Assembly (NCBI GenBank): GCA_964460845.1
Contig: CAYWRZ010000006.1
Location: 138,091-202,090, forward strand
Direction: 5' to 3'
Source of the DNA: CAYWRZ01 sp964460845
GTDB taxonomy: Bacteria; Bacteroidota; Bacteroidia; Flavobacteriales_D; UBA2798
DNA length: 64,000 bases
The notes below the pieces were generated by a model. That model did not search any database and had not been told where the DNA came from. It worked only from the letters and a program-made list of their open reading frames with translations. The first letter of the stretch is position 1; every line of letters starts with the position of its first letter. The translations under genes were made by a program, and so were the position numbers. Positions 1 through 8,388 of the stretch are shown in pieces.

Positions 1-2
1 TC

Positions 3-1244
3 ACTGTGTACGGCGTATCTTCTGTGAATATTACAGCGGCAGGACCATTTTGTGTGACCGAAAATCCTGTGGTACTTTCGGCCAACTTACCGGGCGGCAC
101 CTGGAGCGGACAAGGCATTACCGATCAGGCGGGCGGATTGTTCGACCCTGCCTCGGCGGGAGCGGGCACACATGCCATCACTTATACATTGCCCAATCCC
201 TGTGCTGCTCCGGCACAGATCAGTATCACCGTACACGGCATACCCTCCCTGAATATTACACCGGCAGGGCCCTTTTGTTTGACTGAAAGTCCTGTGATGC
301 TTTCGGCCAACTTACCGGGCGGAACCTGGAACGGCCCGGGCATTACCGATACCCTAAACGGCATATTCAGTCCCGAAAATGCAGGTGTAGGTACACATAC
401 GATTACTTATTGGCTCTTAGGTTATTGCGACACCTATACTACCCTCGAAATTACAGTGTATCCTCCACCCGAAGCCCGTTTTTCGACCGATACGGCAAGT
501 GGATGCGTACCCCTGGCAGTGCATTTCAATCCGGACAGCCCTTTTCCCGGAACTTACAACTGGTCTATCAACGGAGTACCCGTTTCTTCTTCCGATACCG
601 GATTCGTTTATCTTTTCACACAACCCGGCTGCTACGACGTGGCAATGGAAATTAACGCCGGTGGTTGCCAGGCTTATTATTTGGCTCAAAATAGTGTTTG
701 TGTAGGAAATGCACCGGTCGCTGCTTTCGATTTTTCGCCCGAAATAACCAATGTATCTCAGACTGCCATTCAATTTATCAACCAATCTTCTTATGCCGTT
801 TCTTCCTTTTGGACCTTCGGAAATACGGATACTTTGTGGCAGATGAACCCGGTCTATAAGTTCAGGGATACCGAGCCCGGACGCTACGAGGTGTGCCTGT
901 TCGTCACTTCGGCAGAAGGATGCACAGATTGGGTATGCCAGGAAGTAATTATCCACGACGACCTGCTGGTGTATGTGCCCAACAGTTTTACCCCCGACGG
1001 AGACGGAATCAACGATATTTTCATTCCTGTGGTAAACGGCTATGATTTTTCGGACTTTGAATTTTCAATTTTCAACCGATGGGGTGAACTTATTTTCACA
1101 TCTAAATCGGCTCAAAAAGGATGGGATGGCACACACAAAGGAATAGCGTCGATGCAGGGTGTTTACGTGTGGAAGTTACGTGTAAAGGATATAGTAAGTC
1201 AAAATCCTAAGGAATTTATCGGCCACGTGAATCTTATTCGCTAA
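3..1244 (+). CDS. T9SS type B sorted adhesin, 5'-truncated C-terminal part
   Basis: This is the 3' end of a large secreted surface protein. The frame is open from the window edge, so the true start lies upstream. The visible part has two Ig-like repeats with the core LSANLPGGTW followed by GIT and an AGxGTHxITY tail (about residues 1-150). Two PKD-like segments follow (about 150-317). The last 95 residues are a gliding-motility-associated C-terminal domain with NSFTPDGDGINDIF, FNRWGELIF and GWDGT, ending GHVNLIR. That domain is the T9SS type B signal for export and surface attachment. The same repeat occurs in the next gene and in the 17010 gene. Ligand and exact role cannot be read. Confidence 0.85.
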   Translation, partial: TVYGVSSVNITAAGPFCVTENPVVLSANLPGGTWSGQGITDQAGGLFDPASAGAGTHAITYTLPNPCAAPAQISITVHGIPSLNITPAGPFCLTESPVMLSANLPGGTWNGPGITDTLNGIFSPENAGVGTHTITYWLLGYCDTYTTLEITVYPPPEARFSTDTASGCVPLAVHFNPDSPFPGTYNWSINGVPVSSSDTGFVYLFTQPGCYDVAMEINAGGCQAYYLAQNSVCVGNAPVAAFDFSPEITNVSQTAIQFINQSSYAVSSFWTFGNTDTLWQMNPVYKFRDTEPGRYEVCLFVTSAEGCTDWVCQEVIIHDDLLVYVPNSFTPDGDGINDIFIPVVNGYDFSDFEFSIFNRWGELIFTSKSAQKGWDGTHKGIASMQGVYVWKLRVKDIVSQNPKEFIGHVNLIR

Positions 1245-1246
1245 AT

Positions 1247-1269
1247 ACACGAAAAAATAATCGTGTTTA
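1247..1269 (+). terminator. Weak hairpin after the first adhesin
   Basis: ACACGA (1247-1252) and TCGTGT (1261-1266) can form a 6-bp stem just after the stop codon, followed by TTA. The stem is short and the T-run poor, so this may only be a weak terminator. Confidence 0.3.
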
Positions 1270-1418
1270 CTTCCTGCTAAAAAAGCATATTTTCGTATTC
1301 TTTAAGACGTGACCTGTGAAAGGCAGGCATATTGTTATGAAATAGCCCGTGAATTCTTTCACCACGCAACTTTGTAGCATTGCGCTTCGTCTGCTCAAAT
1401 ACACTACCTGAATACTGC

Positions 1419-3785
1419 ATGAAAGCTTTCTTTCTTTCTCTTTGTTTATTCTTCACCGGAATTTCTTATTTGCAAGCCCAGGAAGACTGTGGCAATGGCA
1501 TAGACGATACAGGTAACGGGTTAATCGACTGCAGCGATCCCTACTGTATAGGAGGCGCTACACCCTCTGCCAGCCGCTTCAATACGGCTAACAACGGTGC
1601 AGGCGGCCGCTTACCCGGTGGCAGCAACGATCCTAACTGGAGAATCGCTACCGCTTACGGCGGGCCTTATTCGCCTACCGTAGTCATGACCTCGCCCCCG
1701 CCCAACTATTACAGCAGTCCCTGGGTAGATTGTAACTGGATCTCACACTCTACCAGCGGTAGCCATAGTGTAAACATGGACTATTATTACCGGGTAGAAT
1801 TTTTCCTGCCTTGCGAAAACAGTTGCGGAGAAAGCTATGCCGACGAAAATGTATTCTGCCTCAGCATGGATTTTTTTGCCGATAACTCGGTGTATGAAAT
1901 TTATGTAAACGGTCTTCCCCAAAGCAGCTATATAGGAACTATTCCCGTGACTAGCCCCAATAGCCATCAGGGTTATGCCTTTGCCGGAAGACTCTCCACT
2001 TCACTGTGCCGCGACTGGAGACCGGGGCGCAACGAATTGATCGTGCACATCAAATCGGGTCCCGGATACGCCGGGTTTCTTGCCCAATATGGCGTAAATG
2101 CGCCGCCTCAGGGTGGTGATCCGTCTATTACATCGCCCACAGGATCTGCTGCAGGTTACTGTGTCAATGGCGCATCGGTTACTTATACCGCCGCATCAAC
2201 CGGAGGCACCTGGAGCGCTACTTGCGGCACTTGCATCAATGCAAGCACGGGCGTATTCAACCCCTCTGTGGCCGGAACGGGTACCCATACCATCACCTAT
2301 ACCGCCTCCGGACCCTGTGCCGGATACGATACCGTAGCGGTAGAGGTATATCCCTCTACCGATGCCAGCATTACTCCGCAAGCCGACCTTTGCGTAGATT
2401 CTCCCCCCGTTACACTTACCGCTGCCAGCACAGGCGGCACCTGGAGCGGGCCGGGTATTACCAATACCTCTTCCGGCACGTTCGACCCTGCTACCGCCGG
2501 AGCAGGCTTACATACGATTACCTATACTATTTCGGGTACATGTGGCGATGTGCAAACTACTTCCATCCGTGTACATCCTTCGGGCGATGCGGCCATTACC
2601 CCTCAGGCTCCCCTTTGCACAAATTCGCCTGCGGTTACGCTTACTGCGGCCAGCCCAGGGGGTACCTGGAGCGGCACAGGCATCACCAATGCGAGCACCG
2701 GCGTATTTAATCCTGCAATAGCAGGTCCCGGCACACATACCATTACTTACACCATTCCCGGCCCCTGCGGAAGTACCCGCACTACTCAAATACAGGTAGC
2801 TACACAATCCGATGCCACCATTACTCCCCAAGCTCCGCTTTGTCGCGAATCGCCAGCCGTGATGCTCAGCGCCGCCACACCCGGCGGAACCTGGTCGGGA
2901 ACGGGTATCATCAACACGGCTATCGGCTTATTTGACCCTGCAGCAGCAGGTCCCGGCACACATACCATTACTTATTCCATTCCGGGTAGCTGCGGCGATA
3001 CACGTACTACCACCATTACCGTAAATCAGGTGTCGATGACCGGTGTATTCGCGCATCCTGTATGTGTCAATACGCACGACGGCCATATTATTGTAACGCC
3101 CGTAGGTGTTCCACCTTACACCTATTCGCTGAGCGGTGCCGCTACCCAGCAAAACACCACCGGGCAATTTACCGGATTGAGTGAAGGTGTATATACCGTA
3201 GTAGCGACCGACCAAAACGGTTGCTCGGCCAGCATTTCTTATGTGCTTACCGCTCCCCTGCCCGTTACAGCCGGTTTTTCGGTGAATCCGTCAAGAGGTC
3301 CGGCTCCGCTTACCGTAGAATTCACCAACCTCAGCAGCAATGCCACCGACTATTACTGGGATTTTGGCAACGGCCACAATTCTTCTTCGGCCAATCCTCT
3401 GCCCGAAATCTACACTACCGGAGGAGCTACCTATCAGGTAATGCTTATCGTCTCCAACGGCCAGTGTCAGGATACGGCGTATGCCTGGATACAGGTAGAT
3501 TTATTCTCTTCGGTGATTGTATATAACGTCTTTTCGCCCAATGGCGACGGCGTAAATGACGAATACCTTACGACTACCGAAAACCTGAAAGAATTTTCGC
3601 TCACCATATACAATCGCTGGGGGCAGGAACTTTTTCACACGACTAATCCCGCCAAAGGCTGGAACGGTAAAAGTCCTTCAGGTAACGATTGCTCCGAAGG
3701 CACCTATTATTATGTGGTAAAAGCCACAGGTTTGGATGAAAAAGAATACAACCTGAAAGGGCACCTCACGCTGATAAGAAAATAA
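1419..3785 (+). CDS. T9SS type B sorted multidomain adhesin
   Basis: This is a secreted surface protein of 788 residues. ATG at 1419 is chosen because it opens a clear signal peptide (MKAFFLSLCLFF, cut near LQAQ); an in-frame TTG at 1380 adds 13 residues that do not fit. After the signal comes a Cys/Asp motif, DCGNGIDDTGNGLIDC, of the MopE-like type. An unassigned region follows to about residue 225, then four GGTW Ig-like repeats (about 231-535), one SprB-like repeat (535-614), a PKD domain (615-694) and a type B sorting domain with VFSPNGDGVNDEY and YNRWGQELF. A CAACTTTG element at 1367-1374 resembles the Bacteroidota -7 box with one mismatch. Adhesion or matrix function is inferred from the domains. 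Confidence 0.85.
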   Translation: MKAFFLSLCLFFTGISYLQAQEDCGNGIDDTGNGLIDCSDPYCIGGATPSASRFNTANNGAGGRLPGGSNDPNWRIATAYGGPYSPTVVMTSPPPNYYSSPWVDCNWISHSTSGSHSVNMDYYYRVEFFLPCENSCGESYADENVFCLSMDFFADNSVYEIYVNGLPQSSYIGTIPVTSPNSHQGYAFAGRLSTSLCRDWRPGRNELIVHIKSGPGYAGFLAQYGVNAPPQGGDPSITSPTGSAAGYCVNGASVTYTAASTGGTWSATCGTCINASTGVFNPSVAGTGTHTITYTASGPCAGYDTVAVEVYPSTDASITPQADLCVDSPPVTLTAASTGGTWSGPGITNTSSGTFDPATAGAGLHTITYTISGTCGDVQTTSIRVHPSGDAAITPQAPLCTNSPAVTLTAASPGGTWSGTGITNASTGVFNPAIAGPGTHTITYTIPGPCGSTRTTQIQVATQSDATITPQAPLCRESPAVMLSAATPGGTWSGTGIINTAIGLFDPAAAGPGTHTITYSIPGSCGDTRTTTITVNQVSMTGVFAHPVCVNTHDGHIIVTPVGVPPYTYSLSGAATQQNTTGQFTGLSEGVYTVVATDQNGCSASISYVLTAPLPVTAGFSVNPSRGPAPLTVEFTNLSSNATDYYWDFGNGHNSSSANPLPEIYTTGGATYQVMLIVSNGQCQDTAYAWIQVDLFSSVIVYNVFSPNGDGVNDEYLTTTENLKEFSLTIYNRWGQELFHTTNPAKGWNGKSPSGNDCSEGTYYYVVKATGLDEKEYNLKGHLTLIRK
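2112..3030 (+). repeat. Four tandem Ig-like coding repeats (~220 bp period)
   Basis: Within the adhesin, four copies of a roughly 73-residue unit follow one another. Each has a Cys near the start, a TLTAAS/GGTW core, a GIT or CGTC turn, FxPxxAGxGxHTITY and a closing CG/CA. Related units occur at 6-450 and 19190-19870, so short reads may collapse or swap copies here. Confidence 0.8.
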
Positions 3786-3827
3786 ACGCTTTAACGCATC
3801 ACATATAGAGCCTTTAGGGGCTGAAAG

Positions 3828-3858
3828 AACGGTAAGTAGGTTTCTATTTACCGTTTTT
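3828..3858 (+). terminator. Rho-independent terminator overlapping the convergent gene
   Basis: AACGGTAA (3828-3835) pairs with TTACCGTT (3848-3855) and is followed by a T-rich stretch. It would end transcripts of the adhesin. The right arm lies inside the last codons of the minus-strand gene that stops at 3844. Confidence 0.55.
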
Positions 3859-4122
3859 CTTTTCGGGCTTACCAGGGGCTTTTTTATCAATCTCTTCCAA
3901 CAGCAGCTCAAGCAACGAAATGTAATTTTCACGCCGGTTCAGAATTGCCAGTAATACCGCTATAACCAGCAGCAAAACTGCAAAAAACAAAGCTCCCATA
4001 ATAAGTAGCGGTTTAACAGAAATTGATGAGAGGTGCAGATCGGTCATCCAGATTCCGACCGCCAATGCCAAAAAACCAAGGGCGGCTATCAGACAAAATG
4101 TGCGCAGGGAGAAAAATTTCAT
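3844..4122 (-). CDS. Small two-TM membrane protein, unknown function
   Basis: The product has 92 residues. Two hydrophobic segments (about residues 9-27 and 38-62) are followed by a charged tail ending in KKAPGKPEKKNGK. I do not recognise the family. The gene lies 36 bp downstream of the GspF-like gene on the same strand, so it may be the last gene of the pseudopilus set, but nothing in its sequence shows this. It has no prepilin motif. It could instead be an independent small membrane protein. Confidence 0.6.
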   Translation of the reverse strand: MKFFSLRTFCLIAALGFLALAVGIWMTDLHLSSISVKPLLIMGALFFAVLLLVIAVLLAILNRRENYISLLELLLEEIDKKAPGKPEKKNGK

Positions 4123-4157
4123 GGCCGATTTATTAAAAAACTACACTGTGCTTACGC

Positions 4158-5306
4158 TTACTGTATCGTGTTTCCAAGGTTAAACAAGGGCAGGTACATC
4201 GCCACCAGAATAAAGCCTACCAACAATCCGATTACGATAATCATGGCCGGTTCTATCACACTGCCCACGGTGGCGGTACGATGCTCTACCTCCTCACTGT
4301 ATTGCTTGCCCAGCTTATCAAACATGGCATCGAGCTGATTTACCTCTTCGGCCACTTTGATCAGCGATACCATTTTACGGTCGTAGATACGAAACTGCTG
4401 CAGGGAACCATGAAGACTTTTGCCTTTCACCAGGTTTTCCCGAATCACGGGTAAAGACGATTCTATCGGATAGAAACGAATCATCTTTTCGACCAGCTCG
4501 GTCGCCTCGATCAACGAAGTACGCGAAGCCACCAGCAATTGCATCGACTGGCAAAAACGCGCCAAATAGACCTTGCGCACCAGCGGACCGAAAAAAGGAA
4601 TGCGCATCATCAGCGCAGCCGACAATTTGCGTAGCCAAATCTGATTACGCTGCAGGTAAATCAACACCGAAAGTGCGATGAAAGCCGCTAAGAGGAAGGG
4701 GAAAAATGCAGTAAATGCTTCGGAAAAAACGATTACTTTTTTGGTCACTTCAGGCAGCTCGCTGCCAAAACGTTGAAACACATCCGAAAACATCGGTACA
4801 ATATGTTTCAGCATGAAATAAATCACTCCAAAGGATACGGAAAGTACAAAAGCGGGGTAAGTCAACACCTTTACCAACTGCCGCCGAAGCTGGATACGAC
4901 GCGCAAAATAGGCAGCCAGCTCTTTGAGAATATCGGGCAATTTTCCGGTTTCCTCACCTATCTGAATGCTGTAATATTCGTAAGGGCCGAAATGCTTTGC
5001 CGATTTGAGCGCTTCGCAAAACGAGAGTCCGCCTACTACCTGCTGCCGGATATGCTCCATCAGCGCACGATCTTTTTTAGAAGTTTGCTCTTCGGCTAAC
5101 AGATCCAATGCCGAACGCAGATCGACGCCGGCCATAAAAAGGGTATAGAGATCGCTGTAAAAACGTTCTTTCTTTTTATCTCCAAAAGCCTTGCCCAGCG
5201 CAATATCGCGATTGAGCAGCTCCATCACACGATTGCCACGCGCAGGTTTAGACGGTTCTTTAGGCCGTTGACGCGGAGCTTGTATTTTTTGTAAATCAAT
5301 GGCCAT
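4158..5306 (-). CDS. Type II secretion / type IV pilus platform protein, GspF-like
   Basis: This is an inner-membrane platform protein of type IV filament machines (GspF/PilC family), which couples an assembly ATPase to pseudopilin extraction. The typical two-fold layout is visible: a cytoplasmic four-helix domain (LYTLFMAGVDLRSALDLL, then IQIGEETGKLPDIL), a membrane span (VLTYPAFVLSVSFGVIYFML), a second such domain (KVAEEVNQLDAMFDKL) and a C-terminal span (IIVIGLLVGFILVAMYLPLF). At 382 residues the length is normal. ATG at 5306 overlaps the preceding stop by 11 bp and is preferred to an in-frame alternative at 5324. It is co-directional with three pseudopilin-like genes. No ATPase, secretin or prepilin peptidase gene is in the window. 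Confidence 0.85.
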   Translation of the reverse strand: MAIDLQKIQAPRQRPKEPSKPARGNRVMELLNRDIALGKAFGDKKKERFYSDLYTLFMAGVDLRSALDLLAEEQTSKKDRALMEHIRQQVVGGLSFCEALKSAKHFGPYEYYSIQIGEETGKLPDILKELAAYFARRIQLRRQLVKVLTYPAFVLSVSFGVIYFMLKHIVPMFSDVFQRFGSELPEVTKKVIVFSEAFTAFFPFLLAAFIALSVLIYLQRNQIWLRKLSAALMMRIPFFGPLVRKVYLARFCQSMQLLVASRTSLIEATELVEKMIRFYPIESSLPVIRENLVKGKSLHGSLQQFRIYDRKMVSLIKVAEEVNQLDAMFDKLGKQYSEEVEHRTATVGSVIEPAMIIVIGLLVGFILVAMYLPLFNLGNTIQ

Positions 5307-5796
5307 AAAGCGCTTCGGCCGCAAGATTTACTTCGGCATCGTCGGTATAAGTTTTACGCAGGTGAATAACGTATTCCCTTTTATCGATAAGAAATTGCAA
5401 CCTGATACCATCGGCTCTATCGCCGGGTAATACCGGAAATTCTCCGTGCCAAAGCTGCCATTCATCGACCGCCAAACGAAAGGTATCGGATGAAAGACCG
5501 GGTACGCTGCGCACCAACTGCGCTTCTCCGACCTGATATTCGACAAGCGTAGCATCGCTGCCGGAGGCTTCGGTTTTCCAGCCTTCTTCGGTACCCACCA
5601 GAAAAGCTGCCCGCTCGGTATCGGCACGTAACACATGAAAGAGCTGCTGATAACTTGCAAATTCGGCATAGCCACGGTAAAAGGTATGCACATTGCGCGT
5701 AAAAGCCGTGTACACCGAAAAGCCCACGCCCACCACCAAAGCGGTAAGCAACATACCCACGGCAAGCTCAGTAATGGTATAGGCTTTCAGTTTCAT
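5296..5796 (-). CDS. Pseudopilin, GspJ-like
   Basis: The 166-residue product begins with a class III prepilin signal: a short basic lead, a cleavage point after Ala (KA/YTITELAVGM) and Glu at position +5 of the mature protein. A hydrophobic helix follows (LLTALVVGVGFSVYTAF). The rest is a soluble domain with no obvious cysteines or repeats. By size and position (between a GspI-sized protein and GspF) it best matches the minor pseudopilin GspJ, but the soluble domain is too divergent to be sure. It overlaps its upstream neighbour by 4 bp and its downstream neighbour by 11 bp, so the set is probably one operon. Confidence 0.7.
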   Translation of the reverse strand: MKLKAYTITELAVGMLLTALVVGVGFSVYTAFTRNVHTFYRGYAEFASYQQLFHVLRADTERAAFLVGTEEGWKTEASGSDATLVEYQVGEAQLVRSVPGLSSDTFRLAVDEWQLWHGEFPVLPGDRADGIRLQFLIDKREYVIHLRKTYTDDAEVNLAAEALYGH

Positions 5797-6140
5797 TCGC
5801 GAAATTTCAACTGCTGAAGCGTAAAGATAACTTTATTCCGATGGTCGATCACTTCGGTTTGTACCTGTAACAAACGGGAATCTTCTTTATGAGGCACTAC
5901 CGCAACGCGTAGCTTAAATCCTTCGAAGGTCTCCTCTTCTTCGCCGGGCTGCGGCGGATTCTCGTTCCAGCCTGCCTGCATTTCCTCGATGGCTGCCAGG
6001 GCGCGGGTAAGGCGTACGTTGCGATCGCGATCGAGCACCTGTCCGAAAAAGGGAAATACGATGACCAGCACTATGGTAAGCAGTGCCAGCGAAACCACCG
6101 ATTCTACCGTGGTCGAAGCAGAAAATCTACGGCCGTTCAT
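5793..6140 (-). CDS. Pseudopilin, GspI-like
   Basis: This is a 115-residue protein with a prepilin-like N-terminus: a basic lead, FSA/STTVESVVSLALL with Glu at +5, then a hydrophobic helix (LLTIVLVIVFPFFGQVL) and a short soluble domain. The length matches GspI, the minor pseudopilin that forms a tip complex with GspJ and GspK. The gene overlaps both neighbours (14 bp upstream, 4 bp downstream), implying translational coupling. Processing would need a prepilin peptidase, which is not in this window. Confidence 0.65.
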   Translation of the reverse strand: MNGRRFSASTTVESVVSLALLTIVLVIVFPFFGQVLDRDRNVRLTRALAAIEEMQAGWNENPPQPGEEEETFEGFKLRVAVVPHKEDSRLLQVQTEVIDHRNKVIFTLQQLKFRE

Positions 6141-7416
6141 AAAATTGTTTTACGACACGCGAACGGTAACTTTCATGTTTGAGCGAAAGACCTGTAAATT
6201 CTTCGGGAAGACGGGTTCCGTCTATTACGGCATCGAGCAGGGTGTTTTCATACTTCGAAGCCGCAGTGTGGAGGTACAACAGCGTGGTTAACACCTGTCC
6301 GTACACGGCGCCTTTGATCTGAGCGCGATCGGAAGAATAGATCTGTCCGACGAGGATTGATTGTTTGTCGAGACTCACCAGCAGCGGTTCCTGCTTCGAA
6401 AGCTTGTCGGTCCAACCCAGCAGCACGCCACACATTCGGGTATTTTGTTCGAGGCAGAGTGTAAACTCTTTTTTCGGGACAGAAGGCGTTTGTACAGAAT
6501 TGTATTTTCGCAGCAAAGCAAGCGCACTGGGATAACGCAGTTCCGAATTTTCTTTCAGCCGCAAGCTGTCGGAGGCAAAAGCCTGAAAAGAAGATCCGTT
6601 GTCGGATTCAATCTCTATCCAGGGCGCGTACAGCAGCACACCCGAAAGGAAGCAGCCGGGCTTTACCACAATGCGGGAAGAAGAATGAAAAATGAGATTG
6701 CCTTCGTAGCGGCCTTTGTCAAGCACCAAGGGGGCTGGTGTGCTGAACACGCCGGTTCGCCGGGCAAAAGAATGCAGCAGGGTATCACTTTCGAGCGCAA
6801 AAAAATCGAGCAGACTGTCGGCTGCGGTAAATCGTCCCTGCAAACGGGCATGATTTTGTTCGGCCATACCTGCAGGCAATTCGGGAAGCAGGCGTTCGCT
6901 TTTTTTCTGCGTACCGTAAATAAGCTGTTCGCCTGCGTAATGCTGTGCTTCGATATAAGCGCGTTTCACTCCTTTTTCGGGCAGCCAGGCCGTACCTCTG
7001 ATCTCCGTTTTTCCGGCTAACTGCAAGGGTTTGTCGGTATCGACCAGGTAAAGCGCTGTCGTATTTCCCTGCGCCGCTTTTGCGCCTATAAGGCAAATGC
7101 GGGAGGCGCGCCGGGTTTTGAAAGTAGCCTCGGCCACACCGATTTCGTAAAGTCCCCAGCTTTTTTTCTCAAGTATTACCTTGTCGTAGGGCTCGTCCGA
7201 AAGTTCGAGGACAAAAGGTTGTTGATACGGCAGTACGTCGCGAAAGGCCAGCAGGTACTCCATCCCGGAAGCTGCATTTTTGTCGAGGCGGTATTGAATA
7301 CCGTAAAAATCGGTTTCGCGCGAGTGGAGGTACGAAAACAAGACAAAAGAGGAAGCCAGCAGTCCGATCAGGAAAATAATCACCAATGCATACAGCAGGG
7401 AGGCGGCTCTGAGCAC
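6127..7416 (-). CDS. GspK/PilX-like large pseudopilin, putative
   Basis: The product has 429 residues. Its N-terminus has a short basic lead and a long hydrophobic helix (AASLLYALVIIFLIGLLASS), followed by a large soluble domain of about 390 residues. It lacks the Glu at +5 found in the two smaller pseudopilins; GspK proteins are known to lack this residue and to cap the pseudopilus. Gene order K-I-J-F with overlaps supports this reading. Sequence identity to known GspK is not evident by eye, so a bespoke Bacteroidota tip protein is equally possible. Translation probably starts at GTG 7416, 4 bp after the previous stop. Confidence 0.5.
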   Translation of the reverse strand: MLRAASLLYALVIIFLIGLLASSFVLFSYLHSRETDFYGIQYRLDKNAASGMEYLLAFRDVLPYQQPFVLELSDEPYDKVILEKKSWGLYEIGVAEATFKTRRASRICLIGAKAAQGNTTALYLVDTDKPLQLAGKTEIRGTAWLPEKGVKRAYIEAQHYAGEQLIYGTQKKSERLLPELPAGMAEQNHARLQGRFTAADSLLDFFALESDTLLHSFARRTGVFSTPAPLVLDKGRYEGNLIFHSSSRIVVKPGCFLSGVLLYAPWIEIESDNGSSFQAFASDSLRLKENSELRYPSALALLRKYNSVQTPSVPKKEFTLCLEQNTRMCGVLLGWTDKLSKQEPLLVSLDKQSILVGQIYSSDRAQIKGAVYGQVLTTLLYLHTAASKYENTLLDAVIDGTRLPEEFTGLSLKHESYRSRVVKQFYERP

Positions 7417-7420
7417 AGGT

Positions 7421-8221
7421 TCAGGACTTTGGTGGGACTTCGGTTCCGGTTTCTTGCTTCTTTTTTCGGCTGCGCGAAGATTTTTCGCGCTGTTCTTCGG
7501 TTTTCTTTGTGGCGGCTTTTTTCTCCGATTTATCCGGGCCGGTGGCTTCGGTAGCCTTAGGCTTTTCTTTGTGGCGCTTCTCTTTTTTCGGTTTACCGGC
7601 AGGTTTTTCGGCTTCTTTTACACCGGCGGCCTGCTCTTCGGTTTTTGTTTCTTCGCTCAGGGGCAGCACTTCCTGTTTCGAGTTGCGGCGCGACTTACGG
7701 GGTGTTTTAATTTTTTCCACCCCTTTCCGGTAAATATGTACCCTGACTGCACCGCTGCTGTCGAGCTCCGTGACCTTTCCATGGTATTTATCGTGTCGAT
7801 AGGCAGCCTTAAAGACTTGATTTCCATTCTCATCGTAGCGTATGCAGGTGCCGTGCAGCTTACCGTTTTTCCAGTGGGCGGTTTCTTTCAGGCGGCCGTT
7901 TTCATACCATTGCTTCCATTCACCTTTTTTGAGTCCGTTGTGAAACAAGCCTTTAGCCCTAAGCTGATTGTTCCGGTAAAATTCGGTGTACGCACCGTGC
8001 AGCAACCTGCCTTCGTAGCCCCCCTGTGTGTAATGAATCTCTTTGGAACGGAACCAAAAATACCCGCGATCGGCTTGCGCTTTTATCGTTTTAGAACCCG
8101 TATATACCGAAGCCTGAACCGAATAGCCCTGATACACCAGGGGGATATTTTTAGTCTCCTGTGCGGCAAGAGGCAAAGCCCAGCTCAGCATCAAAACCTG
8201 TAAAGCAATGTGTAGGCGCAT
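7421..8221 (-). CDS. Secreted MORN-repeat protein with basic Lys/Glu-rich tail
   Basis: A signal peptide (ALQVLMLSWALPLAAQ) is followed by MORN/YwqK-type repeats such as GAYTEFYRNNQLRAKGLF, GEWKQWYENGRLKETAHW and GTCIRYDENGNQVFKAAY at about residues 70-160. The last 90 residues are low-complexity and rich in Lys, Glu, Thr and Ala. ATG 8221 is preferred over GTG 8233 because a TATATTTG -7 element (8249-8242 on the minus strand) would start the RNA near 8236, which leaves no leader for 8233. The gene is the first of the pseudopilus operon, 4 bp before the GspK-like gene. MORN repeats usually mediate protein or membrane contacts; the role here is unknown. Confidence 0.7.
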   Translation of the reverse strand: MRLHIALQVLMLSWALPLAAQETKNIPLVYQGYSVQASVYTGSKTIKAQADRGYFWFRSKEIHYTQGGYEGRLLHGAYTEFYRNNQLRAKGLFHNGLKKGEWKQWYENGRLKETAHWKNGKLHGTCIRYDENGNQVFKAAYRHDKYHGKVTELDSSGAVRVHIYRKGVEKIKTPRKSRRNSKQEVLPLSEETKTEEQAAGVKEAEKPAGKPKKEKRHKEKPKATEATGPDKSEKKAATKKTEEQREKSSRSRKKKQETGTEVPPKS

Positions 8222-8241
8222 TTTCAATTTCACTCAAAACA

Positions 8242-8249
8242 CAAATATA
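8242..8249 (-). promoter_or_regulatory. -7 element of the pseudopilus operon
   Basis: The minus strand reads TATATTTG, an exact match to the Bacteroidota TAnnTTTG box, 20 bp upstream of ATG 8221. No good -33 TTTG was seen at the usual distance. Confidence 0.5.
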
Positions 8250-8284
8250 GAGATTCGGCAACGCAATCGACCGGGCAAGCCCGC

Positions 8285-8340
8285 ATACCATGATCATGGT
8301 ATTTTATACCCTAAAACGGGAATACCTTAAAAAAGGTATT
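8285..8340. promoter_or_regulatory. Cluster of ATACC/GGTAT palindromes upstream of the heme locus
   Basis: An 18-bp perfect palindrome spans 8285-8302 (arms ATACCATGA/TCATGGTAT). An inverted repeat AATACCTT/AAGGTATT with a 4-bp spacer spans 8321-8340. A single ATACC lies between them (8306-8310). The five copies of the same pentamer in 56 bp look like operator half-sites for a dimeric regulator in this divergent intergenic region. The regulator is not identified. Confidence 0.5.
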
Positions 8341-8388
8341 GCACTTATAGGTGAATAGTTTGTTATTTTGTCACCGTTTTCAGACTTG

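Noticed and set aside
417..956. 179-residue minus-strand ORF at the left end
   Set aside because: Antisense to the adhesin repeats and PKD region, with no recognisable domain; a product of the repetitive codon pattern.
2112..3030. Tandem repeats taken as a possible CRISPR array
   Set aside because: The units are about 220 bp, diverged and in one continuous reading frame; no short identical repeats with unique spacers and no cas genes.
7454..8203. 249-residue plus-strand ORF
   Set aside because: It lies exactly antisense to the MORN-repeat gene. Its Phe/Gly-rich translation is the mirror of the Lys/Glu-rich tail, not a protein family.
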